Positions 35,777 to 43,901 of a stretch of DNA of 64,000 bases are shown one piece after another. A program made the position numbers and the translations under genes. The DNA lies in NCBI GenBank assembly GCA_030584025.1, contig CP129487.1, positions 372,001 to 436,000 on the forward strand, given 5' to 3'. Every line of letters starts with the position of its first letter. Within the stretch, counting starts at the first letter, position 1. The notes under the pieces are model-generated. The model made no database searches. It saw nothing but the letters and a program-made list of their open reading frames with translations, and was not told where the DNA came from. The DNA comes from Cyclobacteriaceae bacterium (GTDB lineage: Bacteria; Bacteroidota; Bacteroidia; Cytophagales; Cyclobacteriaceae).

Positions 35777-36366
35777 CGGTATTGCTTATCTAATTCTTTA
35801 AAAAATTCTATAATCTGATCCACTTTCAACACGTGATCAATTTTTGTCAGGGCCATGGCAGCCTTAGGCATGGTTTCAATCATACACTCCGAAGGTTCCT
35901 GAACAATGGTTAATCCGCCACGGTCCTTTATATATTTCATGCCGAGGGCACCATCTTTATTTGCTCCTGAGAGCAGGATGCCAATCAGCTTATCTTTAAA
36001 AACATACGCACACGATCCTAACGTAATGTCAATCGCGGGGCGTGAGTTGTTCATCATCTCCTCAGTCGACAGGGAAAAATTATTTCCCAACTCAACCGAA
36101 AGGTGATAATTGGCCGGAGCCAGGTAAACGCCACCTTTTTTTAAAGGCTCCTTGTCATCAGGCTCTACTACCTGCACTACACTCTTCAGCGAAAGTGCTT
36201 CCACGAATCCGTGGCGCACGTGTTTCAACCGGTGCAGCGCCATAATAATCGGCAGCGGAAATCCCTTCGGTAATTGAGAAAGTATTTTCACTACTCCCTG
36301 AAAACTCCCGGCTGATCCACCGATTACAACGGCTTTGTAGCTGTTATTTAAAGTAAACATGCTCAT
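35773..36366 (-). CDS. cheB: CheB methylesterase domain protein, no receiver
   Basis: A 197-residue protein consisting of the CheB catalytic domain alone. The Ser nucleophile is in IGGSAGSFQG (about 17), His in MALHRLKH (about 44) and Asp in GANKDGALGMK (about 140). The usual N-terminal receiver domain that phosphorylation would act on is missing. CheB removes methyl groups from, or deamidates, glutamate and glutamine side chains of chemoreceptors. No chemoreceptor or CheA/CheW gene is in the window, so its substrate here may be the neighbouring sensor proteins. It lies 12 bases after cheR. Confidence 0.88.
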   Translation of the reverse strand: MSMFTLNNSYKAVVIGGSAGSFQGVVKILSQLPKGFPLPIIMALHRLKHVRHGFVEALSLKSVVQVVEPDDKEPLKKGGVYLAPANYHLSVELGNNFSLSTEEMMNNSRPAIDITLGSCAYVFKDKLIGILLSGANKDGALGMKYIKDRGGLTIVQEPSECMIETMPKAAMALTKIDHVLKVDQIIEFFKELDKQYR

Positions 36367-36378
36367 CGGGATCAGCCC

Positions 36379-37200
36379 TTAATCTTTTATCTTCTTATAA
36401 ATTTTCTCTTCGTTGTTCACTACAATAAAGCGGTTGGCATAATCGCACCAGATCAGCGATTCTTTTGATCCGATGGCGAGGTAGCCATACTTGAATAAGC
36501 TCTCATGAAATTTTTTCAACACATCGTTTTGCAACGTTTGGTTGAAATAGATCATGACGTTCCGGCACAAAATCAGGTCGAACTTGTTAAAGGGTTCACC
36601 CAATACCAGATCGTGTTTTCTGAAGTTTACATTGGCCAGCAGGTCCTTGTTGAACACGGCATAGCCATTCTCTGCTTTATAATAATCGGTTAACGAGCCA
36701 GCCCCCTGAAAGCGGATGTAGTTTTTCTCATTCAGCTCCATGTTTTTCATGGAGTAGGTTGCCGACCGGGCACGCTCAAGAATAGTGGTATCCAGGTCGG
36801 TGGCATAAAGCTGCACACTATCCAGAATACCCATTTCCTTTAACAAAATGGCCATGGAGAGTACCTCTTCGCCCGAGGAACATCCGGCATGCCAAATTTT
36901 GAATTGCTTGTGATTCAGGAGTATAGCGGGGATTATTTCTTCCCGCATGATGCGCCAGAAGCTCGGGTCGCGGAACATTTCCGTAACGTTAACGGTCAGT
37001 TCGTCCAGAAACTCGTTAATAAAGGATGGCGTATCGGTTAATTTTTTAATCAGCCCATCAACAGTGAGCTTTTTCAATTCGAGGATACGCTGAACCCTGC
37101 GCTTGAAAGAGGACATGGCGTAGTTGCGAAAGTCGTACTGGTATTTCTGGAAAATGAATTCCGAAATCTTTTTCAGGTCGACTATGTCAATGTCCTGCAT
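36379..37200 (-). CDS. cheR: CheR-type protein-glutamate methyltransferase
   Basis: A 273-residue SAM-dependent methyltransferase. The helical N-domain (about 1-75, YDFRNYAMSSFKRRVQRIL) is followed by the catalytic domain with IWHAGCSSGEEVLSMAILL (about 107-125), ATDLDTTILERA, and LILCRNVMIYFNQ (about 215). There are no TPR extensions. It would methylate glutamates, classically in chemoreceptors. It is the first gene of the nine-gene run ending at 26043 and has a -7-like box TATTTTTG at 37230-37237. Confidence 0.92.
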   Translation of the reverse strand: MQDIDIVDLKKISEFIFQKYQYDFRNYAMSSFKRRVQRILELKKLTVDGLIKKLTDTPSFINEFLDELTVNVTEMFRDPSFWRIMREEIIPAILLNHKQFKIWHAGCSSGEEVLSMAILLKEMGILDSVQLYATDLDTTILERARSATYSMKNMELNEKNYIRFQGAGSLTDYYKAENGYAVFNKDLLANVNFRKHDLVLGEPFNKFDLILCRNVMIYFNQTLQNDVLKKFHESLFKYGYLAIGSKESLIWCDYANRFIVVNNEEKIYKKIKD

Positions 37201-37229
37201 GAGATGATAGGTCTTTTAACTAACGGGTT

Positions 37230-37262
37230 CAAAAATAGGCCACATTGCATGTATGCCTGGCC
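37230..37262 (-). promoter_or_regulatory. Candidate promoter of the cheR-sia operon
   Basis: On the minus strand a perfect -7 box TATTTTTG (37230-37237) lies 29 bases before the cheR ATG. There is no exact TTTG at the -33 position. Immediately upstream is a partial dyad GGCCA...TGGCC (37238-37262) enclosing GCATGTATGC, which could be a regulator site that replaces the missing -33 element. Confidence 0.4.
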
Positions 37263-37407
37263 TAATTCTATGCAAAATATTACATGAGTTAAATACCTGG
37301 GCACCAATTCGATTTTAATTAACCCCGGTCAATCAGCCACAACCCTTGCGGGCATGACTGATGCGGAGCAAAATCAGCAATTTCTGCTTAAAATAAGCCT
37401 TTTTAGG

Positions 37408-37890
37408 CTATTTTTTATGGGAATGATCCAGGTTGTTTCGGGTAAAACTAAACGGCAGCAGCGACTGGGCAGAGGGGGCCATTACCCAGGAGTTGTCATC
37501 GGCTTGCATCACGATGGTGATGGGTTTCTTCTGATTCATCTCAAATTCAAGCATGACCTGCCGGCAAGGGCCACATGAGGTTGCAGGAACAAGCTCTTTG
37601 CCACCCTTTTTTTTAGCAACAATGGCGATTTTCATAATACGCCTTTCAGGATGTTGAGCTGCTGCTGCAAAAAGTGCGACCCGTTCGGCACACATGCCTG
37701 ATGGATATGCCGCATTCTCATAATTTGCTCCGGTTACAACAGTACCGTCATCTAAAATAAGGGCAGCGCCAACCGTAAATTTTGAGTAGGGCGCATGGGC
37801 ATGATTGGCGGCATCCTTGGCTTTGTGGGCGAGGTATTTCGACTCCTGATCCAGTTCATCGAAATGGTTGAACATGCTGAATTCACTCAT
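37408..37890 (-). CDS. cdd: Cytidine deaminase
   Basis: A 160-residue zinc deaminase converting cytidine and deoxycytidine to uridines. Zinc ligands and the catalytic Glu are in GMCAERVALF (about 67-76) and SCGPCRQVMLEF (about 106-117). HAPYSKFTVGAALI and GANYENAAYPSG form the substrate side. It lies 207 bases upstream of cheR on the same strand and is divergent from the saccharopine-dehydrogenase-like gene, which starts 83 bases away. Confidence 0.94.
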   Translation of the reverse strand: MSEFSMFNHFDELDQESKYLAHKAKDAANHAHAPYSKFTVGAALILDDGTVVTGANYENAAYPSGMCAERVALFAAAAQHPERRIMKIAIVAKKKGGKELVPATSCGPCRQVMLEFEMNQKKPITIVMQADDNSWVMAPSAQSLLPFSFTRNNLDHSHKK

Positions 37891-37973
37891 CGTACTTTTG
37901 CTTGGGGATAGTAAGTTATAAATTTTCGGGTACGGATTCTATTAACCCCTCATTATCGGTTATTTTGCTAGCT

Positions 37974-39299
37974 ATGAAAACAATTCTGGTTTTGGGCGCG
38001 GGCCGCTCTTCTTCCTCGCTCATTTCATATTTGCTTGATTTGGCTGCTTCTCAAGGGTGGCAAATTGTAGTGGGCGACTTTTCAATTGATGCTGCTCAGG
38101 CTAAAGTCGGCCATTCCTCAAATGGCAAGGCCATAACATTCGATATCCAACAAGCGGAGCAGGCGAATGAGGCCATCACTTCCGCAGATGTGGTGATATC
38201 ATTGCTTCCGCCTCACCTCCACATTGTAGTGGCCCGGTATTGCCTGGCGTTGCGCAAGCACCTGATCACCGCCAGCTATGTTTCAGATGAGATGAAGGGA
38301 TTGCACGAAGAGGCTGAAAAAAAGGATTTACTCTTTTTGAATGAGTGCGGACTGGATCCGGGCATCGATCACATGAGTGCGATGCAACTGATTGATCGTG
38401 TGCGTGGAGAGGGAGGTAAAATACTTTCCTTTGAATCGTTTACCGGTGGATTGATTGCACCGGAAACGGATCCGGAAAATCCCTGGCGATATAAGTTTAC
38501 CTGGAACCCGCGCAACGTGGTCATGGCCGGGCAGGGCACCGCAAAGTTTCTGGAAGAAGGTCAGGTGAAATACATTCCCTACCAACAATTGTTTAAACGC
38601 ATTGCACATGTAACCGTGCCTGGATATGGCGCTTATGAAGGTTATGCTAACCGCGATTCATTAAAGTATATTGATACCTACGCACTTGATGGTATTGAAA
38701 CCATGTTGCGTGGCACCTTGCGTAATTATGGTTTTTGTTCGGCATGGGATGTATTGGTACAATTGGGTTGCTGTGATGACACCTATACGATGGAACGCGT
38801 GGGCAGCATGACTCATCGTGATTTTATAAATGCCTTTCTGGAGGGAAGTAAAACAGAAGCTCCTGAAGATAAGCTCATGCGCCAATTTAATTTGGCAAAA
38901 GATAGTGGTGAGCTTGTGCGCTTATCCTGGTCAGGACTCTTTTCTGATGAATCAGTCGGCTTGCAGAAAGGAACACCCGCACAAATACTCGAACACATTT
39001 TGAATAAGCGGTGGGCGCTTCAGTCATCCGATAAAGACATGATTGTGATGATCCACCGGTTTAAGATTGAACAGCAGGGAAAGGTGAAAACAATTCAGGC
39101 ATCTTTAGTAGCTAAAGGTGATGATGCCGTACATACGGCCATGGCCAAAACAGTTGGTTTACCGATGGGTATTGCTGCCAAGCTTTTATTACAAGGCAAG
39201 ATAAAAAGCAGGGGAGTTCAAATTCCAACCATGAGTGAAATTTATGATCCCGTTCTGGAGGAGTTAAAGAAATTTGATGTAGTGCTGTTTGAGCATTAA
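37974..39299 (+). CDS. Saccharopine dehydrogenase family protein
   Basis: A 441-residue protein. I start it at the ATG at 37974, which places the Rossmann motif LGAGRSSSSLISYLL directly at the N-terminus; an earlier ATG at 37902 would add 24 unlikely residues. NECGLDPGIDHMSAM (about 123) and the domain with SFTGGLIAPETDPENPWRYKFTW are typical of true saccharopine dehydrogenases of the alpha-aminoadipate type. It probably forms or cleaves saccharopine in lysine breakdown, but no lysine-ketoglutarate reductase gene is beside it. Its stop overlaps that of the convergent acyltransferase gene by four bases (TTAA). Confidence 0.85.
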   Translation: MKTILVLGAGRSSSSLISYLLDLAASQGWQIVVGDFSIDAAQAKVGHSSNGKAITFDIQQAEQANEAITSADVVISLLPPHLHIVVARYCLALRKHLITASYVSDEMKGLHEEAEKKDLLFLNECGLDPGIDHMSAMQLIDRVRGEGGKILSFESFTGGLIAPETDPENPWRYKFTWNPRNVVMAGQGTAKFLEEGQVKYIPYQQLFKRIAHVTVPGYGAYEGYANRDSLKYIDTYALDGIETMLRGTLRNYGFCSAWDVLVQLGCCDDTYTMERVGSMTHRDFINAFLEGSKTEAPEDKLMRQFNLAKDSGELVRLSWSGLFSDESVGLQKGTPAQILEHILNKRWALQSSDKDMIVMIHRFKIEQQGKVKTIQASLVAKGDDAVHTAMAKTVGLPMGIAAKLLLQGKIKSRGVQIPTMSEIYDPVLEELKKFDVVLFEH

Positions 39300-40357
39300 C
39301 GGTTGTAGGCGATCAAGCCGCTAATGGGGAGTGAAAGAAAAAACCCGAGTGTCCATAACGCTTCACGGGTAACCGCATAGAAAATTCCAATGAGCAACAA
39401 GTAGCTTATCGGAACTAAAAAAATGCCCACAGCCACTTTTACGGACCCAATAAATTGATCGTCTTTAATTTTGTTTTTCACAATCCAGCCAATGATGAGG
39501 TGGGGAATGAGATGAACCAATCGCCCATACAGGAATATGGGATTAAACCACCTGAAAACGGATGATTGATTTGATTGATGTCCTTCATCTCCTTTCTTCC
39601 ACGTGCTCATCATGTCACGATCGGCCTGTAATTGATCAACCATATCTGCTTTGCGCTGACGATTCTGTAACAGGAAGTTTTTCCTTTCGGGATAGTCCTC
39701 ATCTTTTGGAACGGTAAGAATGAGTGAACGCATCTTTTCACCGGTTGCATTGGCCAATGCCATCAGCTTCTCCCGTTGATCGGTTAAGCCATCGATTGTT
39801 TCTGCTACAGAAATCGGTTCACCATATTGTACCAACACGCGTGAACGAAAAGCAGAGTGGTTTTCATAATGGTAGCCAACGGGAATGAGGTTAATGTTCT
39901 TTCCGGTACGTTCAACATACTGAAGTGCCATGTGTGCAAAACCCCGTTGTAGTGGTCGTGTAGTCCAGGGTTCGTTGTGGTTGCCTTCAGCAAAAATCAG
40001 AATGCATTCACCTTGTTTGAGTACATCGATGCATTCGTTCATATATCGGTCATTCTGGCGCATGGCTTCCAATCCATCGCGAAAGCGAAACAAGGGTTTG
40101 ATGCGCATAAAGGTAAGCAGCTTCACTGCCCAAGGTTTTTTAAACACATCGCCACGGGCTATAAACCAGGGGTTGCGTGGTGTTCCGCACACGACCAGCA
40201 AGGCATCGAGAAATGCGTTTTGGTGATTCGGAACAAAAATAAAGGGGCCTTCTTTTGGAATGTTTTGTAGTCCGGTGGCTTGCCATTTTTTAAAAAACAC
40301 CTGCAGGCCGAGCTTTACATAAGCTTTCAATAAGCGATAGCGCAAAGGAGGAGTCAT
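39296..40357 (-). CDS. Membrane-bound acyltransferase, PlsC/LPLAT family
   Basis: A 353-residue enzyme starting at the ATG at 40357, which overlaps the upstream transporter stop (ATGA); a longer frame from 40432 is not needed. The acyltransferase block I motif is NHQNAFLDAL (His and Asp, about 43-52), block III is FAEGNHNE, and VPVGYHYEN-like (IPVGYHYE) follows. Two to three hydrophobic segments close the protein. It should acylate lysophosphatidate or a related glycerolipid. The family contains several subgroups and this long form is common in Bacteroidota. Confidence 0.87.
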   Translation of the reverse strand: MTPPLRYRLLKAYVKLGLQVFFKKWQATGLQNIPKEGPFIFVPNHQNAFLDALLVVCGTPRNPWFIARGDVFKKPWAVKLLTFMRIKPLFRFRDGLEAMRQNDRYMNECIDVLKQGECILIFAEGNHNEPWTTRPLQRGFAHMALQYVERTGKNINLIPVGYHYENHSAFRSRVLVQYGEPISVAETIDGLTDQREKLMALANATGEKMRSLILTVPKDEDYPERKNFLLQNRQRKADMVDQLQADRDMMSTWKKGDEGHQSNQSSVFRWFNPIFLYGRLVHLIPHLIIGWIVKNKIKDDQFIGSVKVAVGIFLVPISYLLLIGIFYAVTREALWTLGFFLSLPISGLIAYNR

Positions 40358-41247
40358 GCCGGTTGCTGAATACTTTTTCGTTGAAACATATAGGCAAATA
40401 TAAATCCGCTGACGAGATGCCACACGCCCCACCAGGCTGCAATTAATGCCATGTAACCATTGCCATTAAAAAATGTAAAAATTAAAACGAGGGCAAGCCC
40501 AGAATTTTGAATGCCGGTTTCAATGGCTACTGCGCGATGAACTTTGTTGTCGTTTTTGAGCAACCAACTTAAACCATACCCGCCAAGCAAGGCCAGGCCA
40601 TTGTGAAACACCACAAGCCAGAATACCATCAGAATGTAATCGCGAAAGGCAGTGGCATTAAAATAGAGTGTGACCACAATAAAGCCGATGAGGATCAGGA
40701 TGGAAGTGGTGCGTACCGGTTTGGAAATTTTTTCTGATACGTTAGGAAAGAATCGATTAACCAACATACCCAGCACGAGCGGCAGCAGAAGAATCAAAAT
40801 CATGTTGATAAATAAATCCATAAAGTCGATCTCAAACGAACGCAGTAGCGACTTATATCCTGCCAAAGACGACCAGAAGAAAAAATTTGCCGGAGTAATC
40901 ACAAACGCCAGCAAAGAGGAAAAAGCGGTGAGCGTTACAGAGAGCGCTACATTACCGCGCGACAGAAGCGTGAAAAAGTTCGACACGTTTCCGCCCGGGC
41001 AAGCCGCCACGAGAATCATTCCTAGTGCAATTCCGGGTGAAGGTGTAAGTATCAGTATTAACACGTAGGTGAGAAATGGCAGTAACAGATATTGCGATGC
41101 CAGGCCGGTGAGTAGTGCTTTCTTTTGATTTTTGAGTTGGTAGAAATGTTCAGGCTTGATAGAGAGCGCCACACCGAACATAATAATGGCGATGCAAACA
41201 TTCAATACTTGCAACGATGCGGGCGAAAAGTTCAGTTTAGGCTCCAA
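40354..41247 (-). CDS. Bile acid:sodium symporter (SBF) family transporter
   Basis: A 297-residue membrane protein with about nine to ten hydrophobic segments. The family core AACPGGNVSNFFTLLSRGNVALSVTLTAFSSLLA (about 83-116, unwound Na+-site helix) and VAIETGIQNSGLALVL (about 240) are clear. Bacterial relatives move organic anions or keto acids with sodium. The substrate is unknown. It is co-transcribed with the downstream acyltransferase through a four-base overlap. Confidence 0.9.
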   Translation of the reverse strand: MEPKLNFSPASLQVLNVCIAIIMFGVALSIKPEHFYQLKNQKKALLTGLASQYLLLPFLTYVLILILTPSPGIALGMILVAACPGGNVSNFFTLLSRGNVALSVTLTAFSSLLAFVITPANFFFWSSLAGYKSLLRSFEIDFMDLFINMILILLLPLVLGMLVNRFFPNVSEKISKPVRTTSILILIGFIVVTLYFNATAFRDYILMVFWLVVFHNGLALLGGYGLSWLLKNDNKVHRAVAIETGIQNSGLALVLIFTFFNGNGYMALIAAWWGVWHLVSGFIFAYMFQRKSIQQPA

Positions 41248-41297
41248 TTGGATTATTTAATCGTTCAAGATAAGAACCAATACGCAAAACTCAAGAA

Positions 41298-41765
41298 TCA
41301 GGATTCTTCCTGATCGCGATGGTTTTCATACCACGTATCGATTTGTAAGCCCGGGCTGTTGGCTGCCTGCACGGCCAGTTGATCGCATCGTTCGTTTTCC
41401 GGATGACCGGCATGCCCCTTCACCCACTTGAATTTTGGTTTGTAGGTATGGTATAGGGGAATGAACCGCCTCCATAAATCCGGGTTGGCTTTTTTGGCAA
41501 AGTTTTTCTTTTCCCAGTTCCAGATCCAGCCTTGCTCAACAGCCTCCACAACGTATTTGGAATCGGAGTAAACGGTAACGGGATAACCATTTTTTTTAAT
41601 TGTTTCCAAGGCCACAATTACGGCCAGCAGTTCCATGCGGTTGTTGGTGGTAAGCCTAAAACCTTCTGAAAGTTCTTTCACATGATGATTGAATTTCATC
41701 ACCACACCGTAACCACCTGGTCCGGGATTTCCTTGTGCTGCACCATCGGTGTAAATACGGATCAT
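41298..41765 (-). CDS. rnhA: Ribonuclease HI
   Basis: A 155-residue enzyme that cuts RNA in RNA-DNA hybrids. The four catalytic acids are in YTDGAAQGNPG, NNRMELLAV, VYSDSKYVV and ERCDQLAV, and the conserved His is in VKGHAGHPEN. Length and order are normal. Its ATG overlaps the stop of the upstream PIN-domain gene by four bases, an unusual coupling of a housekeeping nuclease to a toxin-like gene. Confidence 0.95.
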   Translation of the reverse strand: MIRIYTDGAAQGNPGPGGYGVVMKFNHHVKELSEGFRLTTNNRMELLAVIVALETIKKNGYPVTVYSDSKYVVEAVEQGWIWNWEKKNFAKKANPDLWRRFIPLYHTYKPKFKWVKGHAGHPENERCDQLAVQAANSPGLQIDTWYENHRDQEES

Positions 41766-42217
41766 TGTTCGTTACATTGAATTAAAATATCCTCTTCCAC
41801 TTTTGCGGAAATCCTGAAGTTAATCTCTTTTAATTTTTTGAGAATCGGTTTTATGGCTAGGATGTATCCAGAAGCTTTCCCTTTTGCCAAAAGCCCAAGT
41901 GTACCTGTGAAATTAATGGATAATTTTTCTGCTACTTTTCTGGCAGGAAGATCATCCAATACAAGTATTGAATCTGGAGTAGATAAAGCAAGCGAGATGG
42001 CACTAGCTTCCCCCGCATCCAATCCAGTTAAATCATTTTGGAAGGAAGTTTCTGTGGCAGTTCTTACACTTATCCAGCGAGGCAATGGTAAGCCGAATTC
42101 TTGGGCAACCTCGGGAGTTGTCAGCACTTCAGAATAAAGCAATTGCAAAATTTCAAGTTGTTCGATTTTGTCTAAAACTATTAAACAGCTTGTGTCTGCA
42201 ATAACAATTCTAGGCAT
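41762..42217 (-). CDS. PIN-like toxin, DUF3368 family
   Basis: A 151-residue protein of the DUF3368 branch of PIN-fold nucleases. Acidic residues expected for the metal site are in IADTSCLIVLDK (Asp7), TPEVAQEFG, LDAGEASAISLA and LVLDDLPAR. It would cut RNA when free of its antitoxin. The UPF0175 gene before it overlaps by eight bases, and this pair is a recurrent toxin-antitoxin-like module. The downstream rnhA overlaps by four bases. An anti-phage or stress role is possible but not shown. Confidence 0.82.
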   Translation of the reverse strand: MPRIVIADTSCLIVLDKIEQLEILQLLYSEVLTTPEVAQEFGLPLPRWISVRTATETSFQNDLTGLDAGEASAISLALSTPDSILVLDDLPARKVAEKLSINFTGTLGLLAKGKASGYILAIKPILKKLKEINFRISAKVEEDILIQCNEQ

Positions 42218-42437
42218 TTCGAAGATCTTTTCTGAAGTCGTCTACAGATTCACTAAAAACAGAAAATCCGTAGAGGCCCATCGTCTCAATAAATTCTCTT
42301 TTAGAGATACCCACTAACCCTGCTGCCTGGCCAAGAGTAAGCTTTCCTGTTTGATAAAGCTGGCCGGCCACGATCATTTTTATGTCATGTTCCGTTAATT
42401 CCAGGTTGTCGGGTATATCGACTTTCAGGGATTTCAT
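42210..42437 (-). CDS. UPF0175 family antitoxin-like protein
   Basis: A 75-residue protein with the UPF0175 pattern: short beta start (LKVDIPDNLEL), helix with HDIKMIVAGQLYQTGKLTLGQAAGLVGIS and the closing KREFIETMGLYGFSV. The middle is a helix-turn-helix, so it may both bind DNA and neutralise the PIN protein. The gene precedes and overlaps the PIN gene, the usual order for antitoxin before toxin. Confidence 0.82.
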   Translation of the reverse strand: MKSLKVDIPDNLELTEHDIKMIVAGQLYQTGKLTLGQAAGLVGISKREFIETMGLYGFSVFSESVDDFRKDLRNA

Positions 42438-42482
42438 ACATTAAAGATAACAGATTGCGCAGGAAAAACGATTCCTCGAGAA

Positions 42483-43052
42483 TCAGAAAGCCACGTTATC
42501 CTTAAAAATCTTCACGGCAATAGCCAGCAGAATAACACCGAACACTCTTCGCAACACAGCAAAAACCGATTTACCAAGTTTTCGTTCAAGCCACGAAGAT
42601 GACCGCAACACCATGTATACGAAAACCAGGTTAAGTAATATACCTATGAGAATGTTGGTTTGATCGTATACTGCGCGCAGTGATAAAATGGTGGTAAGCG
42701 TTCCGGCACCGGCTATCAATGGAAAGGCCAAGGGAACAATGGAACCTGATCCTTTGGCATCGGGATCATCTTTAATGAGGGTAATGCCTAAAATCATTTC
42801 CATGGCTACAATAAAAATTACGATGGCTCCAGCCACGGCAAAAGAGGCAACATCTAATCCGAAAAGTTTGAGGATGGATTGCCCAAGAAAAAGAAAACCA
42901 ACCATCAATACTGCAGAAATGATGGTAGCTTTTTCTGCGTGAATGCGTCCCTCACGTTTTTTGATGATGATGATGAATGGGATAGATCCCAGAATATCAA
43001 TAACAGAAAACAGGATTAGCGTTACGGAAAGAATTTCTTTAAAATCGGCCAT
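42483..43052 (-). CDS. MarC family membrane protein (UPF0056)
   Basis: A 189-residue protein with six hydrophobic segments and MarC family features: FSVIDILGSIPFII at the start, GGAI-type GAIVIFIVAMEMILG, and VPLAFPLIAGAGTLTTILSLR (about 107-127). Despite the historic name there is no solid evidence for a role in antibiotic resistance; transport is assumed. It ends 45 bases before the UPF0175 gene and starts near the hairpin at 43085-43112. Confidence 0.9.
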   Translation of the reverse strand: MADFKEILSVTLILFSVIDILGSIPFIIIIKKREGRIHAEKATIISAVLMVGFLFLGQSILKLFGLDVASFAVAGAIVIFIVAMEMILGITLIKDDPDAKGSGSIVPLAFPLIAGAGTLTTILSLRAVYDQTNILIGILLNLVFVYMVLRSSSWLERKLGKSVFAVLRRVFGVILLAIAVKIFKDNVAF

Positions 43053-43084
43053 AGGTTTAAATAACTTGGAGCAAAGCTAAATGA

Positions 43085-43112
43085 AAAAAGCCGGACTTTT
43101 AATCCGGCTTTT
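43085..43112 (-). terminator. Terminator of the barrel gene 43132-43827
   Basis: AAAAAGCCGGA (43085-43095) pairs with TCCGGCTTTT (43103-43112) around a seven-base loop. It lies 20 bases after the stop of the minus-strand barrel gene and separates it from the MarC gene. Confidence 0.8.
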
Positions 43113-43131
43113 CTATTCAAGTTTTTGCTTG

Positions 43132-43827
43132 TCACAATCCCAACCCAATTGGTACGCCTACGGTGAATTGAAGTACGCGGTTTTTTGATTTTCCATCATC
43201 TGAGAGATCAGTTAAGCCTAAGCCATACCGTACATCAACCAAGATTTTATTGAATAACGTTACACCTCCACCAATTTGTGCGCCAAGTTCGATACGGTTC
43301 GGTATGAACTCGTCTGGTCCTTCATAATTTTCTGGCATTTCTTCGAATTTGATGTCTCCATCTGTTGAGAATGTTGAAATGTCGCCATAGTAGTCAATCT
43401 TCGATTCATAATCATACTTTCCATTAATTCCATAACCCACTGAAGGCCCGACATTAATGTGGAATTTAAATTTGTCGGGTCCTAGTGCGATGCGTAATAG
43501 AATGGGTAGTTCGATGTAATTTAATTTAGCTGTCTCGGTGTATGTTTCGGTGTAACCAAAGCCATCGTCATAACCATACTCATTCTTCCAACCTTTTTGG
43601 ATAAAGAGTAATTCAGGCTGCAGACTGATTAAGTCACCAAAGCCGATTCGATAACCAACACCAACTGAAAAGCCTGTAACATTTTTATAGGAATCAAAAT
43701 CACCAGGGTTACTAGCAAATGTTTCAGCATCCAATGTGGATAAAGTCATTCCGGCTTTCGGAATAATGGTTTGCGCACTGGCAGTGACTGCCATGATTAA
43801 AGCAATAACAACTAATAGCTTTTTCAT
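43132..43827 (-). CDS. Outer-membrane beta-barrel protein, paralog A
   Basis: A 231-residue exported protein: signal peptide cleaved near ASAQ, then an eight-stranded barrel pattern of the OMP_b-brl_2 type. Stretches shared with two other window proteins (43902-44579 and 55431-56165) include PKAGMTLST at the mature start, LQPELLFIQKG, NYIELPILLRI, GPSVGYGINGKY, NRIELGAQIGGGV and VDVRYGLGLT. The last strand ends in a hydrophobic residue, as for insertion by BamA. Function is unknown. The gene has its own terminator at 43085-43112. Confidence 0.82.
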   Translation of the reverse strand: MKKLLVVIALIMAVTASAQTIIPKAGMTLSTLDAETFASNPGDFDSYKNVTGFSVGVGYRIGFGDLISLQPELLFIQKGWKNEYGYDDGFGYTETYTETAKLNYIELPILLRIALGPDKFKFHINVGPSVGYGINGKYDYESKIDYYGDISTFSTDGDIKFEEMPENYEGPDEFIPNRIELGAQIGGGVTLFNKILVDVRYGLGLTDLSDDGKSKNRVLQFTVGVPIGLGL

Positions 43828-43901
43828 AAATGAGGGTTTAATGTTTAATAAAATTACACATTAGTTAATATAGCTTTCTTTACTGCAGGTAACTTTATTT
43901 T

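Noticed and set aside
27446..37200. Phage-defence island
   Set aside because: TerB-like and ABC proteins occur in defence loci, but the SiaABC and CheRB genes point to signalling and no nuclease or other effector is present.
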